From PXAP01 sp964520585 (GTDB taxonomy: Bacteria; Bacteroidota; Bacteroidia; Bacteroidales; PUMT01): 15,274 bases of DNA. This document shows, in pieces, positions 7,916-15,239 of this stretch. Both the position numbers and the translations under genes were made by a program. A model generated the notes under the pieces. It did no database searches and was not told the DNA's origin. It saw nothing but the letters and a program-made list of their open reading frames with translations. The DNA is taken from the NCBI GenBank assembly GCA_964520585.1, contig CAZFOO010000084.1, positions 1 to 15,274 on the forward strand, given 5' to 3'. Each line of letters starts with the position of its first letter. Position 1 is the stretch's first letter.

Positions 7916-8000
7916 CCACTTTAAGTAAAAAACCTATGATATATTGATTTATCAGGGGTTGCTCTATTTTTGTAAAACTATAACCTGTATAGGGAAATGA

Positions 8001-8015
8001 AGTATACGGTATACT
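8001..8015. promoter_or_regulatory. Perfect 15-bp palindrome AGTATAC-G-GTATACT
   Basis: Two 7-base arms mirror each other around one G. The site lies ten bases past the stop codon of the Sde0182-like gene (minus strand), in the 5' region for the small frame and SRPBCC gene. It has no GC-rich stem and no T-run, so a terminator is unlikely. A protein-binding operator is the better guess. Confidence 0.3.
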
Positions 8016-8024
8016 AGGAAAAAG

Positions 8025-10391
8025 TTATTCATTACTTAAGGGGTGCACGTAAAAAATCATGCGACGATAAGAATACAAAGCAGGGGTGCCATTGTCGTGA
8101 ATTTTTAATATTATATGGATAGTCTTTCCACTGGCATCCGTTGGAATTTCTACTTTAACTTTTGATGCAGAACTATTTTGAATTGTTACAGTCCCTGCAT
8201 AGGAACCGGGTTCCTCATAAAAAGACCAGGAATAAATTAATGAATCACCATCAGGATCGGCAGATCCATCTGCACATAGCTCGATGATAGAACCATCGGG
8301 GATCGTCATGCTTAATACCTGTCGGGTTTTATCTCCATTCATTACTGCAACAGGGTGGTGGTTGGCTTCTTCATACCTATTTGTAATGCTCCAGTCCATA
8401 CGTGCTGCAAAGTCGTTATCGTATCCCTTGCTCCAGCGTTTTATAGCATTGGCTTTTTCCGGTGTATTTCCATACATGAAATAAGGGTCAAATTTAGTCT
8501 CTGCATTTTCATCAATTTTAGCCACTTCCGACATACTTCGTATCCCTTCCTCTTTCTCAAAGCTGAAACGACCTCCCCATCCGCCCTGGTCGATTTGTTC
8601 AGGATCATTCAGGCCATTTGGATATACATGCATGAAAGCCGGTGTATCGCCTTCTGTAGCCCATTTCCTGTCCGGATAAACAGCACCTAGAGGACCATGG
8701 CTTTGGATGTGTTCATCCAAATATTCATCGGAAGGTTGCCAGCCGTATACACCCGTTGCACGGATATAGAATACTTCAGGAAAATTTTTGGCAATCCATG
8801 CACCTGCATCATCTTGCCCTAAAATATCGAACAGTCTTAGTTTACTTAAAAATCTTGCTAATTCTTCCGGAGAACGGGTCTCGCGCACTTTCCAGATAGC
8901 CTGTGCAATGTTATTCATGCCTCCCCAACCCATTACCCATACCGGGCGCGGGTCATCTTTATCTACCGAAGCAATAATCATTTCAGAACCCGGGCTGTCT
9001 TTGCCTGTCCCAACATCGCCCATACCATAGCCTGTTTGTCCCATAACCGATATGGATCTTAAATATTCAGGAGTTGGGAATCCTTCGGCATGTACAATCA
9101 GGTTATCATATACCTCCTCATAAGCATTGACAAGCTTGTCAAGCATATCGGTGTTGCTTTGTGTTTTCTTCCAGCAACCGGTAGAAACAATTAAACCTTC
9201 AATATCAAATTCGTTTGCACATACCAGCTGGCGCACCATCGATTGCTCATCGTCCGGGTCGGCTCCCAGGTCTGTTGTATTTATTACCCTGGGTTTAGTA
9301 TAACTTGCCTCTGATTTTGGAATTATGCATCTGTCTGCACGTTCTTTAAATTCTTTCTGAAAGTCCTCACGCCACCTGGAAATGCTCGAACCACCAGGGC
9401 CATCCACATAGTGACTGGTATTTGCCTTGCGAACGTATTGTCCGCCCCAACTGGGTTGCGTGGGATCTTCGGGATCGTTAATACCACGATTGGCGCTGAC
9501 AAGATAAAGGAAAGCAGGTGAATCTCCTTCACAAACTCCGGTACTCCCCATACCTTCATGAGGATAAACCCCGCAAAGCGGGCCATGATTAAAACGTATG
9601 TTCTTGTTAACCCATGCGAGATCAGAAATTGGATCATGTCCTCCGAACATGCCCCGATAGGTCTTTTCAGATTCGATAATGAACAAATCGGGGAATTCAT
9701 TCATCAGCCACTCATGTGTAGCGTCCTGGCATGCGATTAGAAATACCTTGAGTTTGCTGATAAAGATCCTTAGTTCTTCTTCGCTGCGAGTATTTTTCAC
9801 ATCCCAGATGGCCTGAGCCACCTCTCGTGGTCCTCCCCAAACTCCAATCCATAATGGTCGTGGATCTGGTTTATCAGCTGCTGCAATAATCGCATTGGAA
9901 GCTTCGCTGTCCAGACCCTTACCTATTATTTCGGTATAATCCTGCTTCCCACACCCCCAGCTTATCCTAAGCCCATGGTTATTTGCTTTGCCCTCGTATG
10001 TAACAGAGCGAAGATAATCTGCAGTTGGATAATCCGGATCATATGTTTTCAGGTTATCATGTACTTTTTCATATTCGGCAAGTACACCGAGAATATTATT
10101 TTTATCTGCTACCATGGCGAAAGTACCTGCTGATGCGACCAGTCCCTCAACATCAAACTCATTGGCATACAATAGAAAACGCACCATTGACTGCATGTCA
10201 TCAGGATCGCTTTTCATAGCATTTGGTACATCATCGCCTTCTTTTACTACACCTATGGGAGTAAAATCGGTGGTCATAATCACACGAAATTTTTCTTTTC
10301 TATTTGAATCCTTCTTATTTGCCTTAAGAGTTTTAAAGGAAACAGTTATGGAAAAGACTATAAGAAAAATTAATAAAATTTTATTTTTCAT
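8025..10391 (-). CDS. Secreted protein with two tandem Sde0182/DUF1593 nucleoside-hydrolase-like domains
   Basis: The protein has 788 residues and an N-terminal signal sequence (hydrophobic 5-18). Two nucleoside-hydrolase-like domains (PF07632, named after Saccharophagus Sde0182) follow each other at about 35-350 and 367-665, then a C-terminal beta-sandwich at about 675-785 containing the DGSADPDGDSLIYSWSFY signature of this family. Repeat markers are DPDDMQSMVR (62-71) and DPDDEQSMVR (378-387), AQAIWDVKNTRSEEEL and AQAIWKVRETRSPEEL, NHGPLCGVYP and SHGPLGAVYP, EGDSPAF and EGDTPAF. The acidic DPDD cluster corresponds to the metal site of nucleoside hydrolases. In the first copy, TTD and DPDD are separated by about 18 extra residues, so its site may be altered. 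Typical relatives carry one such domain and about 450-500 residues. Family members are linked to plant or algal polysaccharide use but the activity is not settled. The signal peptide puts it outside the cytoplasm. Confidence 0.88.
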   Translation of the reverse strand: MKNKILLIFLIVFSITVSFKTLKANKKDSNRKEKFRVIMTTDFTPIGVVKEGDDVPNAMKSDPDDMQSMVRFLLYANEFDVEGLVASAGTFAMVADKNNILGVLAEYEKVHDNLKTYDPDYPTADYLRSVTYEGKANNHGLRISWGCGKQDYTEIIGKGLDSEASNAIIAAADKPDPRPLWIGVWGGPREVAQAIWDVKNTRSEEELRIFISKLKVFLIACQDATHEWLMNEFPDLFIIESEKTYRGMFGGHDPISDLAWVNKNIRFNHGPLCGVYPHEGMGSTGVCEGDSPAFLYLVSANRGINDPEDPTQPSWGGQYVRKANTSHYVDGPGGSSISRWREDFQKEFKERADRCIIPKSEASYTKPRVINTTDLGADPDDEQSMVRQLVCANEFDIEGLIVSTGCWKKTQSNTDMLDKLVNAYEEVYDNLIVHAEGFPTPEYLRSISVMGQTGYGMGDVGTGKDSPGSEMIIASVDKDDPRPVWVMGWGGMNNIAQAIWKVRETRSPEELARFLSKLRLFDILGQDDAGAWIAKNFPEVFYIRATGVYGWQPSDEYLDEHIQSHGPLGAVYPDRKWATEGDTPAFMHVYPNGLNDPEQIDQGGWGGRFSFEKEEGIRSMSEVAKIDENAETKFDPYFMYGNTPEKANAIKRWSKGYDNDFAARMDWSITNRYEEANHHPVAVMNGDKTRQVLSMTIPDGSIIELCADGSADPDGDSLIYSWSFYEEPGSYAGTVTIQNSSASKVKVEIPTDASGKTIHIILKIHDNGTPALYSYRRMIFYVHPLSNE

Positions 10392-10431
10392 ATTAAGTCA
10401 TTTATTGTAATGGGAGTCCTGTTATGATTTC

Positions 10432-10644
10432 TTATTTGTCTAATACAAACTGTACCCATTTATCCTGCATCATTGCCTCTCTTGTATATTCAGCGGTCAT
10501 TGTAGTCGGATACCCACTAGGGCCCGGGACAAAATCAGGTTTCGTGCCATAAATTTCGTTAATGGTACCATCAGTATTAAATGCCATCATCTTTTTTATA
10601 TTTTGATTCCTGCATTTTTTTTCGTGAATTATCTTAACAGCCAC
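10432..10644 (-). CDS. Unidentified 70-codon frame, perhaps a 3' remnant
   Basis: I do not recognise this protein with confidence. It begins only with a GTG at 10644, stays open five codons further upstream to a TAG, and has no signal peptide. The middle, KKMMAFNTDGTINEI, resembles the closing strand seen at the end of F-clan beta-propeller glycosidases (a hydrophobic strand then N-x-DGTI-x-x-V), and it ends WVQFVLDK. It may therefore be the tail of a lost hydrolase, but the remaining GTKPDFVPGPSGYPTTMTAE stretch fits nothing I know. It lies 40 bases upstream of the Sde0182-like gene on the same strand, so it could be the short first gene of that transcript or simply debris. Confidence 0.35.
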   Translation of the reverse strand: MAVKIIHEKKCRNQNIKKMMAFNTDGTINEIYGTKPDFVPGPSGYPTTMTAEYTREAMMQDKWVQFVLDK

Positions 10645-10729
10645 CAGAGTTAGATTCTACAATGGTGGTAATAGTTTATTCTGTTAGGTGGTACCCGCGG
10701 CATCTTGTTGTAGGCTGGATTAGAAATAG

Positions 10730-11731
10730 TTATTTTTTTAAAAATACTATTAATGGATTTATAAAAGCATTAAACTTTTCAATATGAGGTAAATGCCCTA
10801 CATTTTCTATCTCAACTAATTGTGCATCAGGGATTGTCTGTTGAGTTTTTTTACCCAATACATTATAAAGTCCCATAGTCTTTCTAGTTTCGGAAGAAAC
10901 TAATGGTTTTCCAAGTGCAGTCCTGTCTCTTGTGCCAATAATTAAAAGTGTAGGTGCTGTGATGTTTTCAAATTCGTAAATCACAGGTTGAGTGAAAATC
11001 ATATCATAGGTAAGAGCAGCATTCCAGGCTATGGTTTTATAGTCAGAGTTTAATGTCCATCCTGCAAGAAGGTTGACCCATTGGTCATATTCGGGCCTCC
11101 ATTTATTATCATAGTAATTATTTAATTGATATTCTTTGATGCTTTCGTAGCTTTTTTTAAGTTCATTTTCATACCACCATTCTACAGGTTTGTAGGGCAC
11201 TTTAAGTTTCCAATCCTCAAGGCCTATAGGATTTTCTAAGATAAGTTTTTCAGTTGTAAGAGGATACATTAAAGCAAAACGGGTAGCTAACATACCACCC
11301 ATAGAATGTCCCAAAACAGCCGCTTTTGTTATATGCAGTGAATCAAGTAAAGTCTTAGTGTTTTGGGCAAGTTGCTGAAATGTATAATGGAAAAAATCTG
11401 GCTTTGATGATTTTCCAAAGCCAATTTGATCCGGCACGATTACACGAAATCCTTCTTTGGTTAAACTTTCAATGGTGGTTTTCCAGTAAGCTCCATTAAA
11501 ATTTTTTCCGTGTAGCAGTAAAATATTCTTTCCATTATAATTGACTGGTTTAACATCCATATAAGCCATTTTTAAATCCTGCTCCTGGATATGCAGGGAT
11601 AAAATGGAAACAGGATATGGATACTTATAATTGGAAAGCTCTATGTCCAACCATTGTAACTGGTTATTTTGGGCATTTATCAATTGTTGTAAACTGATAA
11701 TGAATATAATTGTTAGTGTGGTTAATCTCAT
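10730..11731 (-). CDS. Secreted alpha/beta hydrolase
   Basis: The protein has 333 residues and a signal peptide (hydrophobic 4-18, cleavage likely around Ala20). It is a classical alpha/beta-hydrolase (Abhydrolase_1) domain. It shows the oxyanion HG in LLLHGKNFNG (72-80), strand and turn VIVPDQIGFGKSSKP (97-111), nucleophile Ser143 in GHSMGG, acid Asp269 in GTRDRT and base His313 in VGHLPH. The cap region (about 170-245) is rich in Trp and Tyr, suggesting a hydrophobic or aromatic ligand. Such proteins act as esterases, hydrolases or lactonases; the substrate is not determined. It starts at ATG after an AT-rich leader. It lies 85 bases upstream of the unidentified 70-codon frame and the Sde0182-like gene, all co-oriented, so one transcript is possible. 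Confidence 0.85.
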   Translation of the reverse strand: MRLTTLTIIFIISLQQLINAQNNQLQWLDIELSNYKYPYPVSILSLHIQEQDLKMAYMDVKPVNYNGKNILLLHGKNFNGAYWKTTIESLTKEGFRVIVPDQIGFGKSSKPDFFHYTFQQLAQNTKTLLDSLHITKAAVLGHSMGGMLATRFALMYPLTTEKLILENPIGLEDWKLKVPYKPVEWWYENELKKSYESIKEYQLNNYYDNKWRPEYDQWVNLLAGWTLNSDYKTIAWNAALTYDMIFTQPVIYEFENITAPTLLIIGTRDRTALGKPLVSSETRKTMGLYNVLGKKTQQTIPDAQLVEIENVGHLPHIEKFNAFINPLIVFLKK

Positions 11732-12125
11732 AATTGTTAATTTTTAATTGTCATAATTATTTCCAGCGTCTAAGTATATGTGACATTTCGTGTAATTTGA
11801 AAATTAATCGGTTGTTGTAGTTATGGTCATTCCTGCCAGTGGCCTAGCCCCTGTAACCTGTTTTGCTTGTCAATCGAAATATTTATAACCAACACCTATT
11901 CTCAAACTTTGTTTTATAGATAGCATAAGATTCTTGTTGATAGCTGATAAATTCATTGCACTCTATTTTACCAACTTGGTTGTTCAAACTATTAAAAAAC
12001 TGCATAGCACTTTTTAAAGGTAAGGCTTGTTGTATTTCGTATGAAAAACTATTGAAAATCGTCTCAAATTATGTCCAGTTAATTAGGGTTTTAAAACAAA
12101 TCATTGCTTAATTCATTTGAAGTAA
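11732..12125. other. Intergenic region containing a decayed coding fragment
   Basis: Most of this stretch is occupied by the frameshifted DUF3887-like remnant (11827-12068, minus). The AT-rich segment next to 11731 holds two copies of CATAATT (11730-11736 and 11752-11758) and is likely promoter or leader DNA for the alpha/beta hydrolase. No terminator stem was found. Confidence 0.4.
11827..12068 (-). pseudogene. Frameshifted remnant of a DUF3887-like domain (serine-hydrolase accessory region)
   Basis: After an in-frame TAA the minus strand reads FETIFNSFSYEIQQALPLKS, AMQFFNSLNNQVGKIECNEF and ISYQQESYAIYKTKFEN before running into TAA at 11883. A one-base shift near 11895 restores the expected continuation VLVINISIDKQNRLQGL. 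The pattern (aromatic helix, ALPL, FFxxLxxQxGKI, then YAxYKTxFE, then IxIDxxNRIxGL) is that of the DUF3887 fold. In Bacteroidota this fold often precedes a beta-lactamase-type serine hydrolase or peptidase domain. The upstream signal peptide and the downstream catalytic domain are both gone. The frameshift and truncation at each end make it clearly non-functional. The family call is from motif memory and moderately sure. Confidence 0.6.
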
Positions 12126-13694
12126 CTAATTGTATCCGTGGTAAAGATATAGGGCACCATAAGACCAATTAGGACCTACCATACCTGGATAATTGAACCT
12201 ATCCATCATTAATGCGACATAGCGAAATGGGTAACCTTCAGGCAATTGAACAATATTTGGCCAAACCCTGGTTCCGGATGTTTCATCCCAGGGAGGTAGA
12301 TCCATATTTAAATTACCCACCTCTTTAAGATCCGGATAGGTATATATAAATATTTTTCGTTCAGAACTACCTGAAAAACAATATAGTTTATCGTCAATTT
12401 TTTGAATGGATGTACCGGTTGAATTATGGTCGACTGGTCCGGCTATTTTTTTATAGCCTTTATTCCAATAATCTGATTCCAAAACAATGGCTTTGTAACC
12501 CTGGGTATTTTCACATACGAGCATTCTCCATTTTTCTGCTTCTGAATCATACAAAATATGTGGATCCTCAATATCTCCAACCATTCCAAAAGGAACTGCA
12601 TTCATTATTGAGAAACCAAACCGGGGATCCATTTTACTTTCAATAGCAAGCAATTGTTTCTTTTCATCAGGATCGGCATAAGCACTAAAACCTGTCGTTA
12701 TGCCACGCCACGTATTATCTTTTCTATCATAGAAAATATGTGAAGCGATCTCATTCCTTAGTAAGTCATCATTGCGATCAAACAATATCAGTCCTTCAAG
12801 CTTTAAATCAAAAACGGTAGGATTCATGCTAAATACCCCTTGTATATGATGAGGTAAAGCACGTCCCCGGATCGACATGGTATACCAAAGACGACCCTGA
12901 TCAAGAAAAGGATCCCCATTTTCATAAGTAATAGCGCGAATGTCAGCCAGGCCAACTCCTGTAGTGAGAGCCATTTCAATCTTTTTAATCTGAACTTGTC
13001 CTCTATAAAGCCGAACAAAAAAGTGTGACTGGAAAGAATATACATATTGTTTTTTCCGTAAATCGACATATTCATTAAAATCACTCTGTCCAATTACTTT
13101 AGGTAATCCTTGATCCTGCATATACAATACAAGTCCACTACCAAGCATCTGAAGAATAATTTTACCTTCAAGATTCTTATGTTCCGTAAGGTTTACAGCA
13201 ATTGACTTGTCAACTATTACTGTGGAATCTCTTAAAACTTTTAATTTTACTCCCGTTAGTAATGAATCATTAAACCCAACCTTAATAAAGAATTGTTCCG
13301 TTTTATTATCATCTGAAAATTCAAATCCTACTTCCCCTTCTCCTGAGTAGGAAGCCAGATCGATCGTGTAGGTTGCAAAAGGATTAAAACCACCGAACCA
13401 TATTCCTGTTTGGGTTTCTTGATTTGATCGAATGACCAGTTTATCATCAAGAATCAAAATACCAGGATGTTCATTAGAATAATGACTTACAGGGTACATT
13501 GCGGATAACCCAATAATCTTTGCAGGTTCGAGCCTTGCCAGTGGAATTGATTGATTTTCGTCAAATATCATTCTTTGTACACCCTGTCTCACAAAGTTTA
13601 TCTTATCAGGTGAAATTTGACTTTGAGCAATGCCATTCACAGCTATCATCAGTAATAGGGGAATTAAGAAGCATCTGGTTATTTTTAAAAGCAT
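12126..13694 (-). CDS. Exported beta-propeller protein, glycosidase-like, family not assigned
   Basis: The protein has 522 residues and a clear signal peptide (hydrophobic 8-23, cleavage probably after Ala23). Residues about 30-245 look like a beta-rich module (IWFGGFNPFATYTIDL, then alternating strands). From about 250 onward there are repeated blade-like units with acidic residues: ENGDPFLDQGRLWYTMS (258-274), SHIFYDRKDNTWRG (318-331), DIEDPHILYDSEAEKWRML (374-392) and the C-terminal GALYLYHG. D-P-x-(I/V)-x-Y-(D/N)-x-x-x-x-x-W is the style of five-bladed propeller glycosidases such as GH32/GH43, but spacing and catalytic residues do not match a family I can name. An active-site Asp/Glu pair is plausible but unproven. 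Neighbours (two esterase-like hydrolases, the Sde0182 protein and GH16) favour a role in glycan breakdown outside the cytoplasm. It could instead be a carbohydrate-binding protein. Confidence 0.7.
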   Translation of the reverse strand: MLLKITRCFLIPLLLMIAVNGIAQSQISPDKINFVRQGVQRMIFDENQSIPLARLEPAKIIGLSAMYPVSHYSNEHPGILILDDKLVIRSNQETQTGIWFGGFNPFATYTIDLASYSGEGEVGFEFSDDNKTEQFFIKVGFNDSLLTGVKLKVLRDSTVIVDKSIAVNLTEHKNLEGKIILQMLGSGLVLYMQDQGLPKVIGQSDFNEYVDLRKKQYVYSFQSHFFVRLYRGQVQIKKIEMALTTGVGLADIRAITYENGDPFLDQGRLWYTMSIRGRALPHHIQGVFSMNPTVFDLKLEGLILFDRNDDLLRNEIASHIFYDRKDNTWRGITTGFSAYADPDEKKQLLAIESKMDPRFGFSIMNAVPFGMVGDIEDPHILYDSEAEKWRMLVCENTQGYKAIVLESDYWNKGYKKIAGPVDHNSTGTSIQKIDDKLYCFSGSSERKIFIYTYPDLKEVGNLNMDLPPWDETSGTRVWPNIVQLPEGYPFRYVALMMDRFNYPGMVGPNWSYGALYLYHGYN

Positions 13695-13934
13695 GATATT
13701 TTTTAATTGATTTGATTTTACGTTATGTTGAACTTAATCCGCCTTTGTGGATAGCTTTTTTAAAAGTACCCGAATCTTCCTGTAATTCGAAATTATTAAC
13801 CACAAAAATTTATGATTAAAGAAAGAAACCGGGTTTTATTATTGTAAAACAGGCTATCATGCTTGTTGCAGAATTTAAAAAAGTTTTGCAAAAAACCCTT
13901 CCATACTTTCGTTCACAGTTACTTTTGGTTATCC

Positions 13935-14264
13935 GTTTTTTTCAGTTAAAATCCAGTTATGTATTACAAACATACCAAAAGTTTTTCTTGTCCAGCCAAT
14001 ACTATTGCCGGGAAAATCTAAAACATTCAAGTCTTTACCAGATATTATATCCTAAAGATAGATGTAATCATTTAACTTCAGTCGATAGAACATATACATT
14101 AATTCTTCCGCTTCAAAAACTTTTGCCATCGGTAAGCCAGGTTTAGTTTTCTTACATAACAAAAACAATCTGCCATCGTTGCTGATGTGATCGCAGGTAT
14201 AGCACAAGTTCAATCTTTTTGTCTCCAACAGGAAAAAGGTCTCAAGATTTTTGGTTTGTCTCAA
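13935..14264 (-). pseudogene. Unidentified stop-interrupted gene remnant
   Basis: The minus-strand frame from about 14264 reads CYTCDHISNDGRLFLLCKK, then FEAEELMYMFYRLKLNDYIY, meets TAG at 14052-14054, and continues open in the same frame for about 40 codons with SGKDLNVLDFPGNSIGWTRK before the next stop. The sequence on both sides of the TAG has a natural amino-acid composition and helix or strand spacing, which suggests a real gene broken by a nonsense change and lacking its 5' end. I cannot name the family; DGRLFLL and the aromatic strands would suit a secreted glycan-active protein, but that is only an impression. Confidence 0.35.
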
Positions 14265-14283
14265 AAGAATTTTTTATCATTAC

Positions 14284-14304
14284 TACAGGATGTTTGTTCC
14301 TGTA
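14284..14304. promoter_or_regulatory. Inverted repeat upstream of the GH16 gene
   Basis: TACAGGA (14284-14290) and TCCTGTA (14298-14304) are perfect 7-base arms around TGTTTGT. The repeat lies about 100 bases before the GH16 ATG, without a following T-run. It could be an operator for an unlinked regulator, or a small hairpin left from the neighbouring remnant. Confidence 0.3.
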
Positions 14305-14405
14305 TATTCCAAAATACTGCTACTTCAGCTATTTTCAGGTAAAAAACTGCCTTTTTCATCTGAATATGAAGGATATATCTACTAAATAGTTTTTATTACA
14401 ATTAT

Positions 14406-15239
14406 ATGACAATGACAATAAAAAATTTGGCAGGAGGATTGTTACTATTTATGATAACATTAACGGGTATAGCCGGTCCGCCGGATTCAACAAACTGGAT
14501 TTTAATATGGCAGGATGAATTTAACGGAGACACATTGGATCCTGAAAAATGGACCATTGGTCAGGAGTGGGATCAGGATGATTGTGATTACCCGGAAGAA
14601 CCTGTTTTTAACGGAAAAGAGTTATATGTAATTTCAAACGGGACTTTGAAGCAAAAGTCGTGGAAAGAAAAAAGCGGCAATAAATCCTACATTGGTTCTG
14701 TTTTAAAAACCCGCAGAAGCCGCAACAAACCACCGTTATTCACACTACATTACGGATATGTTGAAGTTAGATTGAGAAGAAACGTGACCGGAGAAGGCTA
14801 TCATATGAATGCTTATACCTTTTCCTATGATTCCACTACACTTGCTTCAAGTTCCAACGGAGGACACGTATGGCCTTCCGAAATTGATTATACTGAAACG
14901 CTCAGCCGTGAATATTATCGCAACAGGATTCTGAATGCTCTCCACAACACAGGCTCTGATGAAGAACACTGGAACGAAAATATAGACTGGTCGGAATGGC
15001 ATACCTATGGATTTAACTGGCATGAAAACGGAACGGTTGATTTTTACATCGATGACAGCCTGGTGCATTCCTCCTCGGTTCATCTGTATCCCGATTATCC
15101 ACAATATTTACTTCTGCGTATTGGTGTAGGAGGATGGACGGGTGACCCGGACGAACATACAGAATACCCCGGCATTCAGGAAGTGGACTGGATCCGGGTA
15201 TATCAGAAAAAGGAGGATAAAAATGCTGAGCAAAAATAA
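14406..15239 (+). CDS. Secreted glycoside hydrolase family 16 (beta-glucanase/agarase-like)
   Basis: The protein has 277 residues with a signal peptide (hydrophobic 8-22) and a single GH16 jelly-roll domain. WILIWQDEFNGDTLDPEKW (31-49) is the usual first strand of the family, and the chain closes with VDWIRVYQKK (260-269). The catalytic motif is EIDYTE (159-164), matching the ExDxxE form, with Glu159 as likely nucleophile, Asp161 assisting and Glu164 as acid/base in a retaining mechanism. Length is normal for a minimal GH16. The region before the motif, GEGYHMNAYTFSYD, lacks the WPAxW signature of many laminarinases, so the substrate (laminarin, agar, carrageenan or another beta-glycan) cannot be read. 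The start is the first ATG of ATG-ACA-ATG; the second ATG would still leave a usable signal. It is transcribed away from the propeller gene. After the stop, 35 bases remain with nothing recognisable. Confidence 0.9.
   Translation: MTMTIKNLAGGLLLFMITLTGIAGPPDSTNWILIWQDEFNGDTLDPEKWTIGQEWDQDDCDYPEEPVFNGKELYVISNGTLKQKSWKEKSGNKSYIGSVLKTRRSRNKPPLFTLHYGYVEVRLRRNVTGEGYHMNAYTFSYDSTTLASSSNGGHVWPSEIDYTETLSREYYRNRILNALHNTGSDEEHWNENIDWSEWHTYGFNWHENGTVDFYIDDSLVHSSSVHLYPDYPQYLLLRIGVGGWTGDPDEHTEYPGIQEVDWIRVYQKKEDKNAEQK

Larger units (their letters stand above)
7629..8024. other. Intergenic region between the SRPBCC gene and the Sde0182-like gene
   Basis: There are no long genes here. On the minus strand it holds the unstarted in-frame extension of the SRPBCC frame (7629-7787, including STLATTILFASFAGRWSGL) and a separate 44-codon frame (7781-7915). 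A perfect 15-bp palindrome lies at 8001-8015. No clear rho-independent terminator with a T-run is visible. Confidence 0.4.
13695..14405. other. Divergent intergenic region with a decayed frame
   Basis: This 711-base gap separates the minus-strand propeller gene from the plus-strand GH16 gene and should carry both promoters. I could not find a convincing Bacteroidota promoter (TTTG with TAnnTTTG). It contains an unidentified broken frame on the minus strand (about 13935-14264) and a 7-bp-arm inverted repeat at 14284-14304. A plus-strand 95-codon frame at 13859-14146 overlaps that remnant and has no protein-like pattern. Confidence 0.4.

Noticed and set aside
11870..11956. 28-codon minus-strand frame ending RIGVGYKYFD, like an outer-membrane barrel tail
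   Set aside because: It overlaps the better-supported DUF3887-like remnant in another frame; the barrel look is a by-product of the frame offset.
13859..14146. 95-codon plus-strand frame before the GH16 gene
   Set aside because: It overlaps the minus-strand remnant and its composition looks like an antisense shadow.
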